From Nocardia sp. (GTDB lineage Bacteria > Actinomycetota > Actinomycetes > Mycobacteriales > Mycobacteriaceae), in the NCBI GenBank assembly GCA_014360565.1, contig JACIXH010000015.1:1-44725 (forward strand): a stretch of DNA of 44,725 nt, read 5' to 3'. The notes beneath the pieces were generated by a model. That model ran no database searches. It was not told where the DNA came from and saw only the letters and a list, made by a program, of their open reading frames with translations. The position numbers and the translations under genes are program-made. This document shows positions 10,021-18,800 of this stretch, in pieces (positions within the stretch are counted from its first letter, which is position 1; every line of letters starts with the position of its first letter).

Positions 10021-10064
10021 GCAAAACGAACCGCTCACCATCACCAGGTGAGCGGTTCGTTTGC
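10021..10064. terminator. Bidirectional terminator between the ABC1 kinase gene and whiB7
   Basis: The arms 10026-10039 and 10047-10060 form a perfect 14-bp stem (ACGAACCGCTCACC with its complement) and a 7-nt loop. Outer bases extend the pairing with one bulged A. The two genes converge on it from opposite strands. Confidence 0.85.
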
Positions 10065-10085
10065 GGTACAACCCTTTTCCCGGGT

Positions 10086-10409
10086 TCATGCCATGATCGC
10101 GACCTTGCGCGGGCGGCCACGGGGGCGCTTGCGGGCGATCACGACACCCTGGTCGAAGATCTCACCGCCCCACACGCCCCACGGCTCGCCACGATCGATG
10201 GCCGCGGTCAGGCAGCCCTTGCGGATCGGGCAGGCCGCGCACAGTTCCTTGGCCTGCTCGAGGTCGGTGGGGCTCTCGGCGAACCACAGATCAGGGTTTC
10301 CGCCCCGGCAGGGCAGAGTCTTGGTGACCTCACGGACGCGAGGGCTCTGCGCCACGTTTCGGCATGTCACGTCAGCAGTGGCCGTCGGCCAGTCCTGGGC
10401 GGTGAACAC
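10086..10409 (-). CDS. whiB7: WhiB7 redox-sensitive transcriptional activator of intrinsic antibiotic resistance
   Basis: This protein has 107 residues from GTG 10409. Four iron-sulfur ligands typical of WhiB proteins are visible: C34, C57, C60 and C66 (C-x22-C-x2-C-x5-C). The sigma-factor-contacting WGVWGGE turn follows at about 77-83. A WhiB7-specific C-terminal AT-hook KRPRGRPRK lies at about 94-102. WhiB7 binds the [4Fe-4S] cluster and SigA and activates drug-efflux and ribosome-protection genes when translation is stressed. The start is set at GTG because AAGGAG lies 6 nt upstream. The longer open frame beginning at ATG 10499 starts inside the U-tract side of a leader terminator, so it is not a credible start. 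A long regulated leader precedes the gene. Confidence 0.95.
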   Translation of the reverse strand: MFTAQDWPTATADVTCRNVAQSPRVREVTKTLPCRGGNPDLWFAESPTDLEQAKELCAACPIRKGCLTAAIDRGEPWGVWGGEIFDQGVVIARKRPRGRPRKVAIMA

Positions 10410-10480
10410 GTCGTTCTCCTTCAGCTCGTTTGCAGCGGTCGAATGTTCGGTGTGCGAACCCGGTGCCAACGGCTGAGGAG

Positions 10481-10527
10481 CCGAAAGAAAAATGGCCACG
10501 GATTTCGCTTCTCGCGTTCCGTGGCCA
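10481..10527 (-). terminator. Rho-independent attenuator in the whiB7 leader
   Basis: Read on the minus strand, TGGCCACGGA (10518-10527) pairs perfectly with TCCGTGGCCA (10493-10502) across a 15-nt loop. TTTTTCTTTC follows immediately. This is a textbook intrinsic terminator lying 84 nt before the whiB7 start and 20 nt after the stop of the leader ORF. It would abort transcription unless leader translation is disturbed. Confidence 0.85.
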
Positions 10528-10547
10528 GGAGGTCTGGGAGGTGTTCC

Positions 10548-10853
10548 CTACCTAGTTCGACATTTCTGTCGAGACCTGATCACGGTCGCTGGGTGGACGC
10601 GGAGGCGGATTGCGCCGATGGACGCCGGTGCGTAACCGGCTTCATCAGCGAGTGCTGCCGGTGCCGGAACGGCGGTCGGCTGCCAACCCACGCTGGGCTT
10701 GTCCTGGAGACGATGAATCGAAGCTTTGGCATCGACGCCGGACAGGCCGGTCCCCTGCAGAGCGAGGACCCCCCGGGAGGCGGACATGACAAATGCGTTC
10801 ACCAGGACGCGATTGCTCATCGCATCGAACGTGGTGTTCGTGTTCGTGTTCAT
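10548..10853 (-). CDS. Leader ORF (101 codons) upstream of whiB7
   Basis: ATG 10853 is preceded by AGGAGGGAGG, a very strong ribosome-binding site 7 nt away. The frame runs 101 codons from a repetitive MNTNTNTTFD start to an Arg/Lys-rich end, with no known domain, signal peptide or cysteine cluster (one Cys near the end). Codon choice is broadly that of local genes. It sits between the predicted whiB7 promoter and the intrinsic terminator. Its most probable role is as a translated sensor: ribosome stalling or slowing by antibiotics or amino-acid shortage would change leader folding and let RNA polymerase reach whiB7. whiB7/wblC upstream ORFs are established in mycobacteria and Streptomyces. 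Whether the peptide itself has a function is unknown. Confidence 0.65.
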   Translation of the reverse strand: MNTNTNTTFDAMSNRVLVNAFVMSASRGVLALQGTGLSGVDAKASIHRLQDKPSVGWQPTAVPAPAALADEAGYAPASIGAIRLRVHPATVIRSRQKCRTR

Positions 10854-10891
10854 GTGTCTGCCTCCCTCCTGAACTCGTGTGTGAACAATTA

Positions 10892-10920
10892 CCGCGCACC
10901 GGGATCACTCTCGGTGCGTG
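10892..10920 (-). other. Hairpin at the 5' end of the whiB7 leader
   Basis: Just after the predicted transcription start the minus strand reads CGCACCG, about 10 nt of loop, then CGGTGCG, a 7-bp stem. It could stabilise the 5' end of the leader or take part in its alternative folds. It is called from complementarity only. Confidence 0.45.
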
Positions 10921-10926
10921 TTCTCC

Positions 10927-10964
10927 ACCATAGGCAATGATCGAGAACGTAACAACTTATTTTC
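10927..10964 (-). promoter_or_regulatory. WhiB7-type autoregulated promoter
   Basis: On the minus strand TTGTTA (10950-10955) and TATGGT (10927-10932) are spaced by 17 bp. Directly upstream of the -35 is the AT-rich patch GAAAATAAG (10956-10964). WhiB7-dependent promoters are known to need a short AT-rich element just upstream of the -35, which the AT-hook reads. The promoter lies at the very end of uvrD2, touching its stop codon. The predicted leader is about 510 nt long. Confidence 0.7.
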
Positions 10965-13114
10965 TACCTGGGGTTTTGTGCTTTTGCTCGCAAACGTGAG
11001 GCAACGATGGCGAGCACGTCGGCGCCGTAGTCCTTGATCTTCTGCGGGCCGATCCCCGCGATCGACGCCAGTGCGGCGTCGTCGGTGGGCAGCTGTTCGG
11101 CGATGGCGGTGAGGGTGGTGTCGGTGAAGACCACGAAGTCGCGCCTGCGCAGGACTTCGGCTTTCTCGGCTCGCCACTCCTCGAGCGCCTCGAGCAATTG
11201 CGGGTCGACTTCGCCGGGACACCGCTTGCAGCGACCGAGCATGGTGGCGTAGGTGCCGAGCAGCGGCTTGTCGCAGACCCGGCACAGCGGCCGGGTGGAC
11301 TCGGCCGTGCTCTCGACGGCGATCCGCGTGGCCGGGGAACTGTCCGGAATCAGGCCGGTGAGGAACCGTGAGCGGGTGACCGGGCGAGAGTCGCCGCTGG
11401 CCTGGAGCCGGCGCTGGGTCCACGACAGACTCAGATGTTCACGCGCGCGCGTGACGCCGACGTAGAGCAGCCGCCGCTCTTCTTCCAGACCGGCTTCGTC
11501 GACGGGGCCGTTCTTCTTGCCGAGCACGTGGAAGATCGGCAAAGTGCCATCGGTGAGTCCGGCCAGGAACACCGCGTCCCATTCCAGGCCCTTCGCCGCG
11601 TGCAGCGAGGCCAGGGTGACGCCGTCGACCGTGGGCGGATGCTTGGCCTCGGCGCGGGTCGCGAGCTCGCGCAGCAGCGCGGTGAGATCCATCTGGTCGT
11701 TATGGCTGACCAGTTCCTCGGTGAGCTGCACCAGCGCCAGCAGCGACGACCACCGCTCTTTCGCCTGCGCACCGGCCGGCTCCTCGGCGGTGAGCCCGAC
11801 CGGCGCCAATGCGGCCCGTACGAGGGTGATCAGCGAGGACCCACTGCGTGCTTCGTCGGGCAGGTCGTCGCGCGCGTCGACCTGACGCAACGCCGACACC
11901 GCCTGGCGGACCTCCTGACGGTGGAAGAATCCCTCGCCGCCGCGCACCTGGAACGGGATCGCTTGCGCGCCGAGCACCTGTTCGAACGGCTCCGACAGTG
12001 CGTTGGTCCGGTAGAGAATCGCGATCTCGGACGCCGGCGTCCCCGCGGCGATCAGTTTCTGGATCTGCCCCACGACAGCGACAGCCTCTGCCTGCGCATC
12101 GGCGTACTCGGCGAATTCGGGTTCGGGGCCGTCCGGGCGCTGGCCGATCAGAGCCAGCCGGGTACCCGCGATGCGCCCGCGCGCGGCGCCGATGACCTGA
12201 TTGGCCAGCGACACCACCTGCGGCGTGGACCGGTAGTCGCGCTCGAGCCGCACCACGGTGGCGTCGGGGAAACGCCGGGAGAAATCGAGCAGGTAGGACG
12301 GAGTGGCGCCGGTGAAGGAGTAGATGGTCTGGTTCGCGTCACCGACGACGGTGAGGTCGTCGCGTTCGCCCAACCAGGCGTCGAGTACCCGCTGTTGCAG
12401 GGGCGTCACGTCCTGATATTCGTCGACGACGAAACTCCGGTAGCGACCGCGGAATTCGTCGGCGACCGCCGGGTAGTCCTCGAGCGCGGCGGCGGTGTGC
12501 AGGAGCAGATCGTCGAAGTCGAGCAGCAGCCCGTCGGCGGAGGCTTTGGCGGATTCGTATCCCTGGTAGACCTCCGCGACCTTGGCCACGTCCACCGGTG
12601 CGTCGCGATGATGGCGGGCGGCCGCGGCCGGATAGTCCTCGGGCGCGATCAGCGAGGCCTTGGCCCATTCGATCTCGCTGAGCAGGTCCCGCACCATTTC
12701 GGTGGAAGCGCGCAGTCCCGCCCGTTGCGCGGCCTGCGAGACCACCGGGAATTTGCTGTCGATCAGTCGCCACGGCACGTCGCCCACCACCTGCGGCCAG
12801 AAATAGCGCAGTTGCCGCAGCGCCGCGGCGTGGAAGGTGCGAGCTTGCACTTGCCCCGCGTCGCCGCCGAGGCCCATCGTGCGCAACCGGTTGCGCATCT
12901 CCCCCGCCGCGCGTGCGGTGAAAGTCACCGCCAGCACTTGGTCGGCCTTCACATGCCCGTCGGCGATCAGGTGCGCGATCCGATGCGTGATCGTCCTGGT
13001 CTTACCGGTCCCCGCACCGGCGAGGACGCACACCGGCCCCCGTGGTGCCCGCACCGCGGCGGCCTGTTCCGGGTCGAGGGCGGTGAGATCGAGTGCTGGC
13101 ACGCGCACCATCAT
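10964..13114 (-). CDS. uvrD2: ATP-dependent DNA helicase UvrD2 (superfamily 1A)
   Basis: This 716-residue helicase shows SF1 motifs in order: Q/Walker A region [12 protein letters not shown] (about 30-41), motif Ia [13 protein letters not shown], Walker B FVVDEYQD, motif [18 protein letters not shown], motif [10 protein letters not shown], motif [17 protein letters not shown] and motif [18 protein letters not shown]. After the motor come a four-cysteine cluster (CRVC ... CKRC), as expected for UvrD2, and a C-terminal HRDC domain (about 640-710, with [15 protein letters not shown]). UvrD2 unwinds DNA with 3'-5' polarity and is essential in M. tuberculosis. ATG 13114 or the adjacent ATG 13111 is the likely start; the open frame continues 36 codons upstream without a signal. 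Confidence 0.94.
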   Translation of the reverse strand: MMVRVPALDLTALDPEQAAAVRAPRGPVCVLAGAGTGKTRTITHRIAHLIADGHVKADQVLAVTFTARAAGEMRNRLRTMGLGGDAGQVQARTFHAAALRQLRYFWPQVVGDVPWRLIDSKFPVVSQAAQRAGLRASTEMVRDLLSEIEWAKASLIAPEDYPAAAARHHRDAPVDVAKVAEVYQGYESAKASADGLLLDFDDLLLHTAAALEDYPAVADEFRGRYRSFVVDEYQDVTPLQQRVLDAWLGERDDLTVVGDANQTIYSFTGATPSYLLDFSRRFPDATVVRLERDYRSTPQVVSLANQVIGAARGRIAGTRLALIGQRPDGPEPEFAEYADAQAEAVAVVGQIQKLIAAGTPASEIAILYRTNALSEPFEQVLGAQAIPFQVRGGEGFFHRQEVRQAVSALRQVDARDDLPDEARSGSSLITLVRAALAPVGLTAEEPAGAQAKERWSSLLALVQLTEELVSHNDQMDLTALLRELATRAEAKHPPTVDGVTLASLHAAKGLEWDAVFLAGLTDGTLPIFHVLGKKNGPVDEAGLEEERRLLYVGVTRAREHLSLSWTQRRLQASGDSRPVTRSRFLTGLIPDSSPATRIAVESTAESTRPLCRVCDKPLLGTYATMLGRCKRCPGEVDPQLLEALEEWRAEKAEVLRRRDFVVFTDTTLTAIAEQLPTDDAALASIAGIGPQKIKDYGADVLAIVASRLRAKAQNPR

Positions 13115-13287
13115 GACAGCGCCCCCCGACAACAACGGGCCACGCCCGCCGATCCCCCGCCGACCATCCGCCGAATCCGTCCCGCGGCGAGCGCGGTCGC
13201 CGCCGCACCCGGACCGGAGCACCCGAAGAACCGCCGGTCACAGTCCTCCACGGGAACACAGCGCCGCCCCGCGACGTTGCACATCGC

Positions 13288-13548
13288 GTGACTGAAGCAA
13301 CCACAGATCTGACGATGTACTCGACCACTTGGTGCGGCTACTGCCGGCGCCTGCGGACCCAGCTCGACGAGGCGGGCATCACCTACACGGTGATCGACAT
13401 CGAGGACGATCCCGCTTCGGCAGAGTTCGTCGGCAGCGTCAACAACGGCAACCACGTCGTACCGACGATCAAGTACCGCGACGGCTCCACCGCGACCAAC
13501 CCGTCGCTGGCCGCGGTCAAGCAGGCATTGGCCGCCCAGCAGGCCTGA
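13288..13548 (+). CDS. mrx1: Mycoredoxin / glutaredoxin-like protein (Mrx1-like)
   Basis: This 86-residue thioredoxin-fold protein carries the redox motif C16-G-Y-C19 in TMYSTTWCGYCRR. The cis-proline is in HVVPTIKY, and a C-terminal TNPS helix start is typical of mycoredoxins. In actinobacteria these proteins reduce mycothiol mixed disulfides and act with mycothiol and mycothiol disulfide reductase in the cytoplasm. The position between uvrD2 and nudC matches M. tuberculosis Rv3198A. Start GTG 13288 gives the usual length; no strong ribosome-binding site is seen, and ATG 13315 would cut into the first strand. Confidence 0.93.
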   Translation: MTEATTDLTMYSTTWCGYCRRLRTQLDEAGITYTVIDIEDDPASAEFVGSVNNGNHVVPTIKYRDGSTATNPSLAAVKQALAAQQA

Positions 13549-13557
13549 TTCGCCGAG

Positions 13558-14460
13558 TCAGTCCGCCCAGGCCTCGATGATCGATCGCGCGATCGAGATG
13601 GATCCGGGCACGAGTAGTCGTGCGCCGGGTTCCCTCGCCGACCAGTCGCCGACCCGCAGCGCGGTACGGACCTCCTCGCGGGTGAACCAGTGCGCCTCGG
13701 CAATCTCGCCATCGGAGAACACCAGCTCCTGAGCGGGGTCGCCGACCGCGGCGAAGCCGACCATCAGCGAGCGCGGGAACGGCCACGGCTGACTGCCGAG
13801 ATACTCGATGTCGTGCAGGTCGACGCCCACTTCCTCGCGAACCTCACGCTCCACACAGTGTTCGAGCGATTCGCCCACCTCGACGAACCCTGCCAGCAGC
13901 GAGAACATCGTCTCCGGCCAGCTCTGCTGACGGGCGAGCAGCACGCGATCGGCACCGTCGTGAACCAGGCAGATGACGGCCGGGTCGATGCGGGGAAATT
14001 CTTCCTCGCCCGTGGCCGTGAGCCGCGACCAGCCGCCGCGCGCCGAGGTGGTCGCCGTGCCGTCACCACCGTGGAAACCGGCTCGGTCGTGCCAGTTGAG
14101 CAGCGCGTACGCGGTGGACAGCACTTCGGCGGTGAAGTCGTCGACATCGCCGAGTGTGCGCAGGTCCTTCAGGGTGCCGTCGAGTTCGGGCGCGCGCACC
14201 GCCCACAGATGGCTGCCGTCGACGACGCCGAGGAACACCGCGCCCACGCCGGGTTCTTCGGCCACCGAAACAGCCGCATCGAGCACGATTTTGCCGCCCG
14301 CCACCCGCACCTTCCCGCGCGCGTCGACGCGCAGGATCTTCGCTTTGCCCCACCCTTCGCGCAGGGCGCCAGGATCGAGCCGGGCCTGCTCGGCCCGGTC
14401 GATGATGGAACGTGACAGCAGCGGAACGTCTTTCAGCCGGAACGACACGTTGCCGAGCAT
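13558..14460 (-). CDS. nudC: NAD(H) pyrophosphatase / RNA deNADding enzyme NudC
   Basis: This 300-residue Nudix hydrolase cleaves NADH/NAD+ to NMN(H) and AMP and, by family knowledge, removes NAD caps from RNA. The Nudix box lies at about 190-212 as GFVEVGESLEHCVEREVREEV. The NudC-specific SQPWPFPRSLM motif follows about 15 residues later, and the late GEIAEAHWFTREEV segment is conserved. The N-terminal and linker domains are present. The central region that holds a four-cysteine zinc ribbon in E. coli NudC reads HDRAGFHGGDGTATTSARGG here, with no cysteines. It converges on mrx1, with only 9 bp between the stops. Confidence 0.93.
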   Translation of the reverse strand: MLGNVSFRLKDVPLLSRSIIDRAEQARLDPGALREGWGKAKILRVDARGKVRVAGGKIVLDAAVSVAEEPGVGAVFLGVVDGSHLWAVRAPELDGTLKDLRTLGDVDDFTAEVLSTAYALLNWHDRAGFHGGDGTATTSARGGWSRLTATGEEEFPRIDPAVICLVHDGADRVLLARQQSWPETMFSLLAGFVEVGESLEHCVEREVREEVGVDLHDIEYLGSQPWPFPRSLMVGFAAVGDPAQELVFSDGEIAEAHWFTREEVRTALRVGDWSAREPGARLLVPGSISIARSIIEAWAD

Positions 14461-14485
14461 AATGGGCGCGGCCGCGCGGCGTTCG

Positions 14486-14511
14486 CCGGCCGCGGCGAAG
14501 GCCGCGGCCGG
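14486..14511 (-). terminator. GC-rich hairpin after the K+ channel gene
   Basis: CCGGCCGCGG (14486-14495) and CCGCGGCCGG (14502-14511) form a perfect 10-bp stem with a 6-nt loop, just past the channel stop codon. There is no T-run, so termination efficiency is uncertain. It could instead be a folded spacer between the channel gene and nudC. Confidence 0.45.
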
Positions 14512-14517
14512 ACCCTG

Positions 14518-15573
14518 TTACTTTGCGCTGCGCCGGATATAGAGCAGTTTGTCCCCGGCCTCGATCGCGTCGGACTCGGGTTCGCCGACCCGGATCAGTG
14601 TGCCGTTGCGCACCACTCCGAGCACGATGTCGCTGAGGTGGCGCGGCGATCCGCCCACTTCGCTCGCCTCCACCTCGCGTTCGGCGACGGCGAAACCCTC
14701 CTCGGGAGTGAGCAGGTCCTCCATCATCTCCACGACCGTCGGTGTGGTGGTGGCGATACCGAGCAACCGGCCCGCGGTCTCCGAGGACACCACCACCGAG
14801 TCCGCGCCGGACTGCCGGACCAGGTGGGTGTTCTCCGCTTCGCGGATGGCCACCGAGATCTTGGCCGTCTTGTTCAGTTCGCGCGCGGTGAGGGTCACCA
14901 GCACGGCGGTGTCGTCGCGGTTGGTCGCGACGACCACCGCGGAGGCGCGCTGCACGCCGGTGAGCCGCAGTACATCGGATTTGGTCGCCGAGCCGTGCAC
15001 CGTCACCAGACCTGCCGCCGCGGCGGCCTCGAGTGCGATGGCGTCGGTGTCGACGACCACGATGTCGGACAACTGAACCCCGTCACCGACCATCGCATCG
15101 ATCGCGGTCCGGCCCTTGGTGCCGTAGCCGACGACGACGGTGTGATTACGCACGGTGTGCCTCCATCGCTGAATCTTGAATGCCTGCCGCGACCGTTCGG
15201 TCAGCACGCCGAGAGTGGTACCGACCAACACAATGAGGAACAGGACGCGCAGTGGGGTGATGACGATGATGTTCGTCAACCGCGCCGACGGGGTCACCGG
15301 GGCGATGTCGCCGTAGCCGGTGGTCGACAGCGACACCGTCGCGTAGTACATCGCGTCGAGGAAAGACAATTCGTCGCCGGTGCTGTCACGGTAGCCTTCG
15401 CGGCCGAGATAGACGACTGTCGCGGCGGTGAACAGCAGACCGATCGCGAACAACACGCGACGGCTGAGCGAAACCCACGGGCTGGCCTGCGCCGCCGGGA
15501 TCCGCAACAGACCGACCAGGGCGTAGTCGGGACTGCTGCTCAACCCGATCGGGTTGCGCGGGTCACCGAACAT
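14518..15573 (-). CDS. TrkA-N/RCK-domain potassium channel (Rv3200c-like)
   Basis: This 351-residue two-helix K+ channel has one membrane helix at about 38-56. The pore region at about 72-92 has the selectivity filter TTGYGD (84-89), and a second helix lies at about 98-120. A cytoplasmic RCK/TrkA-N domain starts with HTVVVGYGTKGR (Rossmann-type nucleotide loop). A C-terminal TrkA-C region ends LSDIVLGVVRNGTLIRVGEPESDAIEAGDKLLYI. It likely controls K+ flux across the cytoplasmic membrane under control of NAD(H) or cyclic nucleotide ligands. ATG 15573 has AGGAG 5 nt upstream. Confidence 0.92.
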   Translation of the reverse strand: MFGDPRNPIGLSSSPDYALVGLLRIPAAQASPWVSLSRRVLFAIGLLFTAATVVYLGREGYRDSTGDELSFLDAMYYATVSLSTTGYGDIAPVTPSARLTNIIVITPLRVLFLIVLVGTTLGVLTERSRQAFKIQRWRHTVRNHTVVVGYGTKGRTAIDAMVGDGVQLSDIVVVDTDAIALEAAAAAGLVTVHGSATKSDVLRLTGVQRASAVVVATNRDDTAVLVTLTARELNKTAKISVAIREAENTHLVRQSGADSVVVSSETAGRLLGIATTTPTVVEMMEDLLTPEEGFAVAEREVEASEVGGSPRHLSDIVLGVVRNGTLIRVGEPESDAIEAGDKLLYIRRSAK

Positions 15574-15825
15574 GCCTGCTCCTGTAATTTCAGCGGCTGG
15601 CGCCGCGGGTTTTCGGCAACCGGCGGCTGCGCCGCCTGGTGCCCGGCCTTGTCTACCTCGAACTTTTCTCGGCAGGGCACTGTCTCGTCGCGCTGACGAC
15701 GGTCAGGCGACCCAGGAACCCTCGGTGAGTCCGGCTCGAGGCGGCAGAGAACTGATGCCGGTGCGACATCGTCCTCGGACCTGTGCCGTCGGAGGTCATC
15801 CTCCGGCGATCGCAAGACTATCGGC
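15574..15825. other. Intergenic region between adnB and the K+ channel gene
   Basis: This 252-bp spacer presumably holds the channel promoter. A short GC hairpin GGCGGC-TGC-GCCGCC lies at 15622-15636. No gene with a credible start was found. Confidence 0.5.
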
Positions 15826-18800
15826 TCACTCGGTCTCGTGCGTGCCGGTGTCGGTGTTTTCCGGTGCGGCGTCGCGGATGAGGCGCTCCAGTTCGGCCGG
15901 GCCCGCCAGTCGGTCGGGGGCGATGGTGCGCCCGGAGCGGATGTAATGGAATGCGGCGCCGACGCGTTGGAGCATCGCGGCCTCGGTCTCGCCCGTGCGG
16001 GCCGCCATCAGCCGAGCCCAGGCGAGACGGTAGACCGCCAGCTGCATCGCCACGGCGGGCTCGTCGGCGGGGCCGGGTTCGGCGCCGGTCTTCCAGTCGA
16101 CCACGATCCAGCGGCCGCCGGGTTCAGCGAACACCGCGTCCATCCGGCCGCGAATCACCGTGCCCGCGATGCTGGTTTCGAAGGGCACTTCCACGTCGAC
16201 AGGGTTGCGGTGCGCCCACGGCGAGCGGCGGAAGGCGGACTGCATGGCGGCGAGTTCCTGGTCGGCGCGACCCGCTCGGCCCGCGCTGTCGGCGGCACCG
16301 GGGAGTTCGTCGAGGCCGAGCAGCTGTTCGCTGCCGAACCAGGATTGCACCCAGGCGTGAAAGGCGGTGCCGCGCCGGGCCATCGGGTTCGGCGGGTAAG
16401 GCAGCGGGCGCCGCAGGCGGGCGGCGAGACGAGCCGGGTCGGCGCGCAGCTCGACGAGGGCGGTGGCCGGGAGCTGGCCGGGGAGTTCCACCTGTTGTTC
16501 GGCGAGTTCGGCGGCGGTGAATTCGGCCAGGAGTGCGTCGACATCATTGACCCAGCCCTCGGGGTCGTCGTCGGCGGTCTCGTCGGACTCAGCGATCTCG
16601 CCGGAATCCGCTGCACCACTGCGCAATTCGTCGAGGGCGTCGCGGACCAGCGCGGCGCCCTGCTCGATGGGATCGCGGCGGTTGCCGAGGGGGTCGCGTG
16701 GCCATTGGGCGGTGGGCGGGTTGTCGGCGAAGGGGTTCACCGCATCCGGTGGTGGCCGGTCGTCCCAGCGGGCCACGGTGGCGACACCGTGTGCCGCACA
16801 GGCGGGATTCTCGTTGGCTTCCCGGAGTTCGAGCAGGAAGTCCGACGGGCCCTTCTGGGAGCTGCCGGTCTCGGGCCAGTAATAGGCCGAAACCAGCAGC
16901 ACCCGTTCGGTTCTGGTGAGGGCCACATAGAACAGCCGCCGTTCTTCGTCGAGGCGGCGGCTCTTGAGCGCGTCTTTGTGTTCGGCGAGCGCGTGTTCGA
17001 GTTCGGCGCGGTCGCCGACGGCGCTCAGGTCGAGCACAGGCACGCCCTCGGACGCGTCCGGTTGGGCGCGGTCGCCACGCAGCGCGGTGGGGAGTTCGCT
17101 GAGGGCGCCGAGCCAGGTACTCAGTGCCGTGGTCGACGGGAACACTGTCGCGCTCACGTGCGGGACGGCGACGACTTCCCATTCCAGACCCTTGGCAGCG
17201 TGGACGGTCAGTACCTGCACGCGGTCGCGGGCCACCTCCACTTCGCCCGGCTCCAAACCGTTTTCGACCGACTCGGCCGCGGTGAAGAACGCGAGCAGAC
17301 CGCTCAGTGATGCCCGGGAGTCGGCCGCGTAGCCCGCGACCACTTCGGCGAAGGCATCGAGGTGTTCGCGGCCCGCCCCGCCACCGGCGATCGCGCGTCT
17401 GGCCTGGGTTTCGACGCCGACGCCGATGGTGCGTTCGACATCGGCGACGAGTTCCACCAGCGGCTGTCCGCTGCGCTCGCGCAGTGCCGCCAGCTCCTCG
17501 CCGAGGGCGGTGATCCGCGCGAACCCCGCCTCCGAGTACTGGTCCGCCGCACCGGGATCGGCGATGGCGTCGGCCAGGCCCGCCTTCTCGGTCGGTTCGG
17601 GCGCCACCTCACGCAGCGCCGTCGCGAGTCCGGCGGCATCGGTGATCGCGTCGGTAGCGCCCGACCCGCTGCCGATGGACAGCATTCGCGCACGCCGCGC
17701 CAGCGCGGCCAGATCCGTCACCCCGATCCGCCACCGGGCCCCGGTCAGAATCCGCACCGCCGCGCTGCCGGTGCCGGGTTCGGCGATCAACCGCAGCGTG
17801 GCAACGATGTCGGCGACCTCGGGTGTGGCCAGCAATCCGCCGAGCCCGACGATCTCCACCGGCAGCCCCTGGGCACGCAGCGCCTCCGCCAGTGGCGCCG
17901 CATCGGCGTTACGCCTGATCAGCACCGCAGAGGTAGGCGGCGGATCCTCGTTCTCCCGCGCTGTCGCCCACTCCCGCGCGATCCGTTCGGCGATCCAGTC
18001 CCGTTCCTGGGCGATGGTTTCGGTGAGCGCCAGCTCGACCACGCCCGCGTGCGATTGCGGCTTGGCCCGCAACGCGTCCACCGTCGCCCCGCCGGCCGCC
18101 CGCGCGACCCTGCGCAACGGATCGGCGACCAGATTCGCCAAGGCCAGGGCTTCGGGTGGATTCCGCCAACTGGTCAACAGCGGCAGCACCGGAGCGGGAG
18201 CCCCTGACGCGGTGGGGAAATCGGTAGCGAAGCGCGGCAGATTGGCCGCCGAAGCGCCACGCCACCCATAGATGGATTGCATCGGGTCACCCACCGCCGT
18301 CACCGCCAGTGCCTGGACGACGGAATCCCCTGCCGCACTGTCTGTCACCACGCCAGGGCGAGCTGGGGCGGCCGCACCCGCGCGATCCTGCGCAGACGGC
18401 TGCTGCTCGCTCATCTCGAAAAGCGTGTCGCCGTCGTGCCGCGATCGCCGTGCATCGCCCCGGATCCGGACCGGCTTGCTCGGCCGATCCTGTTGGACCG
18501 CTTCGGCATTGCCGAACAGCGCGGCGAGCAGCACTCGCTGGGCGTGGCCGGTGTCCTGGTATTCGTCGAGCAATACCAGCTTGAAGCGGGCGCGTTCGGC
18601 GGCGGCGACCTCAGGATGGTCGACCGCCAACTGCGCGGCGAGCGACATCTGGGAGCCGAAATCCAGTGCACCCCGGCGGTTCAGGGCGTCGGCGAGTTGG
18701 CCGACCAGTGGCAGCAGGCCGACCCGTTCACGTTGCGCGGTCACGACCCCGACCAATGCCTGACTCGGTCCGCCGCGCTGACGGGGACCGGGTGGCAGCG

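Noticed and set aside
11435..13291. A 618-codon plus-strand frame opposite uvrD2
   Set aside because: Antisense shadow of a gene with full helicase motifs; no independent evidence.
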